Assembly (NCBI GenBank): GCA_031264395.1
Contig: JAISEB010000119.1
Span: forward strand, 1-11,197
Origin: Treponema sp.
Lineage (GTDB): Bacteria; Spirochaetota; Spirochaetia; Treponematales; Breznakiellaceae
DNA length: 11,197 bases
Direction: 5' to 3'
The stretch's first letter is position 1, and each line of letters opens with the position of its first letter. The notes under the pieces are model-generated. The model was not told the DNA's origin. It saw only the letters and a program-made list of their open reading frames with translations, and did not search any database. Both the position numbers and the translations under genes were made by a program. Below are positions 7,142 to 11,197 of this stretch, in pieces.

Positions 7142-7924
7142 ATGGGTATGACGTTAAAAAGAAAATTAAAAGAAGGGAAATCGGTTCTTGGAACCATGTT
7201 GTATTTGACAAGCGATCCCAATATTGTCTGGATACTCAAGAACTGCGGTTTTGATTACATTTTTATCGACTGCGAGCACGGCGTGTTTACGTACAAAGAC
7301 GTATCGGGCCTTGTTTCCCTCTGCCGCGCTTTGGATTTGGGAACCATTGTCCGCGTTCCCCAGCCGGATCGTCAAAGCGTCCAGAAATTCAGCGACATGG
7401 GAATTGACGGCATCATGCTGCCTATGGTTGAAACCAGGGAACAGGCGGAGCAGGCGGCGGGATACGCCCGCTACACTCCCCGGGGCAGCCGCGGGATGTG
7501 CCTCGGCCCCATTGTAGATTATAAAACGGGAATGGAACTGGCTGAAGTGATAAAGGAAATTAACGACGAGTTCATTATCATTACCCAGATTGAAACCCGC
7601 AAAGGCGTTGAAAACATTGACGAGATTATGAGCGTCGAAGGCGTTGACGCGGTGTTTTTCGGCGTATATGACATGTCGGTGAGCTACGGCAAGCCGGGGA
7701 GGATCTACGATCCTGTTTTCCGTGACATTATTGTTAAAGTACTCAAGTCGGCAAAGGCCCATGGAAAGATTCTGGGCCATCATTTCTTCGGCGACGAGGA
7801 TCTGGAATGGGGGCTTGCCCAGGGAATAAAACTGGCCGCATGGCATACGGATGTTTCCGCCTTGCAGGCTTTTTATTCAAGTACCGTGGCGCGGATCAAA
7901 AAACTGCCCGGATATATTGTATAG
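7142..7924 (+). CDS. HpcH/HpaI-family class II aldolase (2-oxo-3-deoxy acid type)
   Basis: A metal-dependent aldolase of 260 residues in the HpcH/HpaI/citrate-lyase barrel family, which splits 4-hydroxy-2-oxoacids into pyruvate plus an aldehyde (or, rarely, a ketone). The active-site residues of E. coli HpaI are matched: His46 (DCEHGV; HpaI His45), Arg71 (VRVP; Arg70), Gln149 and Glu151 (TQIET; Gln147, Glu149) and Asp177 (VYDMSVSYG; Asp175). GGAGGC at 7130-7135 lies 6 nt before ATG 7142; ATG 7148 is an alternative. The 82-nt gap from fhs holds only a weak 6-bp hairpin, so co-transcription is likely. With a lactonase and an SDR upstream it would be the carbon-chain cleavage step, but the dehydratase that would make its substrate is not in the window. 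Confidence 0.93.
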   Translation: MGMTLKRKLKEGKSVLGTMLYLTSDPNIVWILKNCGFDYIFIDCEHGVFTYKDVSGLVSLCRALDLGTIVRVPQPDRQSVQKFSDMGIDGIMLPMVETREQAEQAAGYARYTPRGSRGMCLGPIVDYKTGMELAEVIKEINDEFIIITQIETRKGVENIDEIMSVEGVDAVFFGVYDMSVSYGKPGRIYDPVFRDIIVKVLKSAKAHGKILGHHFFGDEDLEWGLAQGIKLAAWHTDVSALQAFYSSTVARIKKLPGYIV

Positions 7925-7953
7925 CTTCTAGTTGGCAAAACGCGGGGCGTGCT

Positions 7954-8973
7954 GTGAAAAATCTTTTAATAACCGGGTGGGTTCCCGAATATATGCTGGC
8001 GCCGCACCGGAATTATTTCAACATTACTTCGCCGGATGAGAAAAAAGAAAATTTTTCGATGGATGAAGTAAAAAAAATAATAAACGGCAACGACGCGATT
8101 TTTACCTATTCCGCTTTCCCCTTCCGGAAGGAGCTTGTTGATTTCGCGGGATCAATAAAAATAGCCGCCAACAACGGCGTCGGGTATGACAATATTGACG
8201 CCCCTTATTGTACGAAAAAGGGCATTTTCGTGCTCAATACGCCGAAATCCGTCTGCGAGCCGACGGCGGAATTTTCCATCGCCCTGACGCTGGCCATTAC
8301 CAGGGGCGTGTTTATGTATGACCGGGATCTCCGCAAGAAGCGGAAATGCGTTTCGGTGCAGTTTTTTGACCGCGACATCATTCTGATGGGAAAAACCCTC
8401 GGCATTCTGGGCTACGGCCGCATCGGTCAGGCGGTGGGAAGAAAGGCCCGGGGTCTCGGATTGAAGGTGATTTATTACGATCCCGTTCGCAGGACGCCGG
8501 AACAGGAAATGGAGCAGGGTGTGGCCTACGCGGATTTTGAGGAGCTGATCAAAACGGCCGATGTCATAAGCTGTCACATGCCCTATACTCCGGAAAACCG
8601 GCATATCATCAATATCGAAACTTTCAGGAAGATGAAGCGGACAGCCTACTTTGTCAACGTCGCGCGAGGGCCCATTATGTGTGAAAAGGATCTTGTTGAG
8701 GCGCTTGAAACCGGGCTGATACGCGGCGCCGCGACTGATGTATTTGAGTTTGAACCTGACGTGTCCAAAGAACTCGCCGCTATTGAAAATGTGATCATAA
8801 CGCCTCATATCGCGAGTATGGCGATGGAGGTGCGGCGCAACATGGTGGACGAAATCATCGGCGGCATGAAAGACATTTTTGAAGGCATGCGGCCGCCGAA
8901 TGTGGTGAATAAAGAATTGTGGGAACCTCTGGAAACTCCGGTTGGGTTTCCAGAAAATACGCAGCCTGATTAA
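7954..8973 (+). CDS. D-isomer-specific 2-hydroxyacid dehydrogenase
   Basis: An NAD(P)-dependent 2-oxoacid/2-hydroxyacid oxidoreductase of 339 residues from the D-lactate/glycerate/phosphoglycerate dehydrogenase family. The substrate domain carries NNGVGYDNID (73-82). The Rossmann motif is GYGRIG (153-158). The catalytic triad is Arg238 (NVARGP), Glu267 (FEFEP) and His285 (TPHIAS), with the 29-residue Arg-Glu spacing seen in E. coli SerA. The start is taken at GTG 7954 because the protein then begins MKNLLITGWVP and earlier in-frame codons overlap the aldolase. The ribosome site (GGGGCG near 7943-7948) is weak. It is the last gene before the terminator at 9006-9059. It could reduce the 2-oxoacid product of the aldolase or PanB step, or oxidise a 2-hydroxyacid substrate. 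Specificity (glyoxylate, hydroxypyruvate, other) cannot be read. Confidence 0.92.
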   Translation: MKNLLITGWVPEYMLAPHRNYFNITSPDEKKENFSMDEVKKIINGNDAIFTYSAFPFRKELVDFAGSIKIAANNGVGYDNIDAPYCTKKGIFVLNTPKSVCEPTAEFSIALTLAITRGVFMYDRDLRKKRKCVSVQFFDRDIILMGKTLGILGYGRIGQAVGRKARGLGLKVIYYDPVRRTPEQEMEQGVAYADFEELIKTADVISCHMPYTPENRHIINIETFRKMKRTAYFVNVARGPIMCEKDLVEALETGLIRGAATDVFEFEPDVSKELAAIENVIITPHIASMAMEVRRNMVDEIIGGMKDIFEGMRPPNVVNKELWEPLETPVGFPENTQPD

Positions 8974-9001
8974 AAACCGGCAAGGGACCCGGCGGGCCGG
9001 T
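8972..9001 (-). terminator. Possible intrinsic terminator for the minus-strand nucleoside hydrolase gene
   Basis: ACCGGC (8976-8981) and GCCGGT (8996-9001) form an inverted repeat with a 14-nt GC-rich loop. On the minus strand the stem is followed by a short T run (complement of 8972-8975). It lies 57-86 nt past the minus-strand stop codon. The stem is short and the loop large, so confidence is moderate. Confidence 0.4.
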
Positions 9002-9005
9002 ATAC

Positions 9006-9059
9006 GGGGGCTGTCCGGGAAGTAAACCTGGACAGCCCCTGTTCATTTGTTAATTTTTT
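9006..9059 (+). terminator. Intrinsic terminator at the end of the plus-strand operon
   Basis: A 14-bp stem pairs 9006-9019 with 9027-9040, including two G-T wobbles, around a 7-nt loop. Its 10-bp core GGGGCTGTCC / GGACAGCCCC is perfect. A T-rich tail (9041-9059) ending in six Ts follows and overlaps the stop codon of the convergent gene. Position right after the 2-hydroxyacid dehydrogenase fits the end of the transcript that begins upstream of the window. Confidence 0.8.
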
Positions 9060-9984
9060 ATGGAATATAATCTTCCGGGAAATTCAACTGCAGTTTGGCA
9101 AAGAAATCGTCTATAACAAGCCGGGCGTCAATGTCGGTATAAATTTTGATCGCCCTGTTCGTTGGGGTTGGAATATAGTACATGTCTTTGGTGAAGAGCG
9201 GGGCGGGCGCCCACTGGAATCCGAATCCCATGGGATTAAGCATTACGGCAATAGTCGGGGTGTCTCCCAGATTCCAGCTTTCGCCGTAGGGCCATTCCGG
9301 GGATTCTACATGGGCGTGATTAAAATCGTTGACCTGCTTGAAAAGATACCAGCCTACTTTTCCCCGGCGTGAAACTTTCAGTTCAAGTTCCGCAAGGCTC
9401 ACGTTAACCCGGCGGAAGCTGCCTTCGGTAATCATGGACAGGTCCACATCGGATTTCATCATGACGTTTGCGGCGTTAATGTCGTTGCTTGCATTGAATT
9501 CCCATCCGCCCTGGGGATACCAGGCGCCGCCGAGCCACACTACATGCAGCCTTTTTGTGATTTCAGGTTTCAGCAGTATGGCCGACGCCAGATCCGTTAC
9601 CGGCCCCCACAGAAGAACATACAGGGGCGAAGGATCGTCCTTCATCGCTTCCCGGATAATAAGATCGCTGCCCTCCGAAGGTATGGGCGTTTTTTCATCG
9701 GGAATTGCCTTTTCCGCTCCTTTGAAAACAGGAATCTTGTCCGTAAGGTTCATATACTCCATGTACAGTTTGGCTTCATTGTAGCTGCGCATCATGGAAT
9801 CCTGATGCGTCCTGGCGCCGAAATGGGCGCCTATTACGCCGGCAATTTTAAATTTGGGCGTCATAATCGCGTGAACAAGGGCAAAGGGATCATCCGCTTC
9901 GCACTTCAAGTCGGTATCAATGACAAGACGGACTTTTCTGTACTCCGGTACCTCATACGAGTAATTATGCGGATATTGTTTCAT
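9058..9984 (-). CDS. Nucleoside-hydrolase-family (IUNH-like) protein, variant subfamily
   Basis: A 308-residue protein of the inosine-uridine-preferring nucleoside hydrolase fold, which cleaves N-ribosidic bonds using one Ca2+ held by aspartates. The N-terminal calcium motif, normally DTDPGxDD, is present with an insertion as DTDLKCEADD (23-32). LLWGPVTDLASA (about 124-135) and WEFNASNDINAAN (161-173) match the family's central motifs. The late metal Asp is likely Asp241, but it sits in LGDTP and lacks the His that precedes it in classical enzymes (HDP), so base specificity or even substrate may differ. The start at 9984 follows GAGG 7 nt upstream on the minus strand. It is transcribed alone, opposite to its neighbours, from a promoter at 10092-10120. 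No signal peptide or membrane segment is seen. Which glycoside it splits, and its link to the sugar operon, are unknown. Confidence 0.85.
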   Translation of the reverse strand: MKQYPHNYSYEVPEYRKVRLVIDTDLKCEADDPFALVHAIMTPKFKIAGVIGAHFGARTHQDSMMRSYNEAKLYMEYMNLTDKIPVFKGAEKAIPDEKTPIPSEGSDLIIREAMKDDPSPLYVLLWGPVTDLASAILLKPEITKRLHVVWLGGAWYPQGGWEFNASNDINAANVMMKSDVDLSMITEGSFRRVNVSLAELELKVSRRGKVGWYLFKQVNDFNHAHVESPEWPYGESWNLGDTPTIAVMLNPMGFGFQWAPAPLFTKDMYYIPTPTNRAIKIYTDIDARLVIDDFFAKLQLNFPEDYIP

Positions 9985-10091
9985 CCTGCTACCTCAAAAA
10001 AATAATTTAAACCGTCCATACGGACAGGCTGTTTGCATTTTCAGGACCTGGATCTCTTTTGGACAATGCCGAACGGCCGCCAAACAAGTCT

Positions 10092-10120
10092 ATTATGCCA
10101 TCGGAACGCGTCGTGGTCAA
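10092..10120 (-). promoter_or_regulatory. Sigma70-type promoter for the nucleoside hydrolase gene
   Basis: On the minus strand TTGACC (10120-10115) and CATAAT (10097-10092) are separated by exactly 17 nt, and each matches consensus at five of six bases. Transcription would begin near 10085, giving a leader of about 100 nt before the ATG at 9984. No riboswitch-like fold was recognised by eye in that leader. Confidence 0.65.
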
Positions 10121-10134
10121 TGGCGCTTCCTGTG

Positions 10135-10167
10135 AAATTTAGTAAAATGTCCTTAAAAATTTAGTAA
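10135..10167. repeat. Pair of 11-bp direct repeats in the divergent regulatory region
   Basis: AAATTTAGTAA occurs at 10135-10145 and again at 10157-10167, a 22-bp period or about two helical turns. Both copies lie in an AT-rich stretch between the minus-strand promoter (10092-10120) and the plus-strand promoter (10225-10253). This geometry fits a dimeric regulator binding one DNA face, but no regulator gene is in the window. Chance recurrence in AT-rich DNA is possible. Confidence 0.5.
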
Positions 10168-10224
10168 TCTGAAAAACAAACATTCTAAAATAAAATAAAT
10201 ATTTTAATGAAATCACGAAAAAAC

Positions 10225-10253
10225 TTGACAAAAGGCCAATGTAAGGTTTATTT
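10225..10253 (+). promoter_or_regulatory. Sigma70-type promoter for dhaL-dhaK
   Basis: A perfect TTGACA at 10225-10230 follows an A-tract (10218-10223), with AT-rich DNA upstream that could act as an UP element. The -10 is weaker: TTTATT (10247-10252, 16-nt spacer) or TATTTT (10249-10254, 18-nt spacer), each four of six. A weak -10 with a strong -35 is common at activator-assisted promoters. The leader to dhaL would be about 75-80 nt. Confidence 0.6.
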
Positions 10254-10337
10254 TGGTAAGCGCGGCAGTATGGAGAAAACAACCGGTAAAATTTAATTAC
10301 GGAGCGAATTGGCTTGTTAATATAAGGAGGTTTTTTT

Positions 10338-10985
10338 ATGGATGTGCTTTCACTTGAGCAGGTTGAATTAATCGTAAAAACAATGGCGGATACGGCGATT
10401 AAAAACGAGGCGTATTTTTCCGAGCTTGACGGCGTCATGGGGGACGCGGATTTCGGCGTTTCACTGGCCGGCGGTTTCAGGGCCGTCTTAAAGGGATGGG
10501 ACGGGTTTGACCATTCCAATATCGGAGGGCTGCTGCTCAATGTGGCCAGCGCCATTACCGGAAATACCGGCGGCTGTTCAGGCCCTGTCTGGGGCACACT
10601 GTTTATGCGGACCGGGATGGCCTTTAAGGGAAAAACGGAAGTAACCATTGAAGAAATTGTTTCGGCCCTCAGAAGCGCCATTGAGGGCATTTCAAAACGC
10701 GGCGGCGCTGTTCTTGGCGACAAGACCCTGCTGGATGCCCTTGACGCCATTGCCGGGGAGCTTGAGGCGAACAAAGACGCCCCTCTCTCTGAAGCCATGA
10801 GGAAAGCGTCGGATGCCGCGGTCAAAATGCGCGAAACCACAAAGGACTGGATTGCCAAACGCGGGCGTCAATCCTTTACCGGCGAACGCAGCATAGGCAG
10901 CTATGATCCGGGAATCGTGGCCGTTGGGGATATGACGGTAGCAATCGTAAAAGCTCTCATAGAACATACAGGAGGAGTAAAGTAA
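10338..10985 (+). CDS. dhaL: Dihydroxyacetone kinase subunit DhaL
   Basis: DhaL is the nucleotide-binding subunit that phosphorylates the ketone held by DhaK. The 215-residue length is normal. The Mg-ADP aspartates of E. coli DhaL (Asp30, 35, 37) are present as Asp31, Asp36 and Asp38 in ELDGVMGDADFG, but the usual His after the last Asp (GDADHG) is Phe39. GNTGGCSGPVWGTLF (75-89), LGDKTLLDAL (126-135) and KRGRQSFTGERSIGSYDPG (174-192) are the other family blocks. AAGGAGG at 10324-10330, followed by seven Ts, is an excellent ribosome site. It is the first gene of its transcript and overlaps the next dhaK by 1 nt. The phosphate donor (ATP or a PTS DhaM protein) is not shown, since no dhaM is in the window. 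Confidence 0.95.
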   Translation: MDVLSLEQVELIVKTMADTAIKNEAYFSELDGVMGDADFGVSLAGGFRAVLKGWDGFDHSNIGGLLLNVASAITGNTGGCSGPVWGTLFMRTGMAFKGKTEVTIEEIVSALRSAIEGISKRGGAVLGDKTLLDALDAIAGELEANKDAPLSEAMRKASDAAVKMRETTKDWIAKRGRQSFTGERSIGSYDPGIVAVGDMTVAIVKALIEHTGGVK

Positions 10986-11197
10986 TGAAAAAATTCATGA
11001 ATGATCCCGCCAACTTTGTAAAAGAAATGATCGAAGGCGTTTATCTTGCGAACAGGGATAAACTCAAGTGGGTCCCACAGTACAATATACTGTACCGTTC
11101 GGATATGCCGAAGGACAAGGTGCTGATTATGCAGGGTTCCGGTTCAGGACACGAACCGGCGCATATCATGTGCGTAGGCAAAGGTTTTCTTGACGCC
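10985..11197 (+). CDS. dhaK: Dihydroxyacetone kinase subunit DhaK, N-terminal part (3' end outside window)
   Basis: The first 71 residues of a DhaK-family subunit, beginning MKKFMNDPANFVKEMIEG as the family does. The substrate-pocket motif, usually GGGSGHEP, reads GSGSGHEPAH at 51-60. His56 falls at the same number as the active-site His56 of E. coli DhaK, and one pocket glycine (position 52) is replaced by Ser. The ATG shares one base with the dhaL stop (TAATG), and GGAGGAG at 10971-10977 lies 7 nt upstream, so DhaL and DhaK are co-translated in similar amounts. This is a second dhaK distinct from the one ending at 542. The two fragments cover different parts of the protein and cannot be compared directly here. 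Confidence 0.95.
   Translation, partial: MKKFMNDPANFVKEMIEGVYLANRDKLKWVPQYNILYRSDMPKDKVLIMQGSGSGHEPAHIMCVGKGFLDA

Noticed and set aside
9544..10005. Plus-strand open frames opposite the nucleoside hydrolase
   Set aside because: They are antisense to the hydrolase, which has family motifs, its own promoter and a ribosome site. The plus frames have neither motifs nor a convincing start.
10012..10040. GTCC/GGAC mini-palindrome in the hydrolase leader as part of a riboswitch
   Set aside because: Only a 4-bp stem is seen and no known aptamer pattern was recognised.
10286..10300. Short inverted repeat GTAA-N7-TTAC in the dhaL leader as an operator
   Set aside because: Four-base arms in AT-rich DNA are expected by chance.
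10139..10858. A 239-codon minus-strand open frame opposite dhaL
   Set aside because: It is antisense to a clear DhaL, has a low-complexity Ser/Ala-rich translation, and runs into the AT-rich regulatory region. No family features are seen.

Overview
The window looks like a bacterial accessory carbohydrate/organic-acid catabolism locus of moderate-to-high GC. Genes are tightly packed, often with 0-60 nt gaps, and mostly have clear Shine-Dalgarno sites. No ribosomal, mobile-element or CRISPR sequence is visible. The taxon cannot be fixed from sequence alone. The mix of fermentative genes (iron-type alcohol dehydrogenase, formate-tetrahydrofolate ligase, split dihydroxyacetone kinase) suggests an anaerobe. 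A host- or gut-associated spirochaete (Treponema-like) or a Bacillota member is my low-confidence guess.

Region 1 (1-9059, + strand) is one probable operon. In order: the 3' half of a DhaK-type ketone kinase subunit, an SDR oxidoreductase, a ketopantoate-reductase-family protein (PanE/ApbA), an SMP-30/gluconolactonase, a YqhD/BDH-type iron alcohol dehydrogenase, ketopantoate hydroxymethyltransferase (PanB), formate-tetrahydrofolate ligase (Fhs), an HpcH/HpaI-type class II aldolase, and a D-2-hydroxyacid dehydrogenase. It closes with a strong intrinsic terminator. The operon's promoter and first genes lie upstream of the window.

Region 2 (about 8972-9984, - strand) is a single convergent gene for a variant nucleoside-hydrolase-family protein, with its own likely terminator. 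It has a good sigma70-type promoter in a 353-nt divergent intergenic region. That region also carries an 11-bp direct repeat repeated exactly 22 bp apart, and an outward-facing promoter for region 3.

Region 3 (10338-11197, + strand) is dhaL followed, with a 1-nt overlap, by a second dhaK that runs off the window. The two dhaK genes therefore flank a coherent catabolic block.

Reading the genes together (inference): SDR plus SMP-30 resemble the sugar to lactone to aldonate steps of a non-phosphorylative pathway, although no dehydratase is visible. The HpcH/HpaI aldolase and PanB both act on 2-oxoacids, and Fhs interconverts 10-formyl-THF and formate. The iron ADH and the 2-hydroxyacid dehydrogenase would dispose of aldehyde and oxoacid products, and DhaK/DhaL would phosphorylate a ketone product such as dihydroxyacetone or erythrulose. 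PanB and Fhs side by side, with no PanC or PanD, suggest that a one-carbon hydroxymethyl group is moved onto or off a 2-oxoacid. Run in the removing direction this would suit a branched-chain sugar acid, with the C1 unit leaving as formate. I know of no described pathway with this exact gene set, and it is the main lead in the window.
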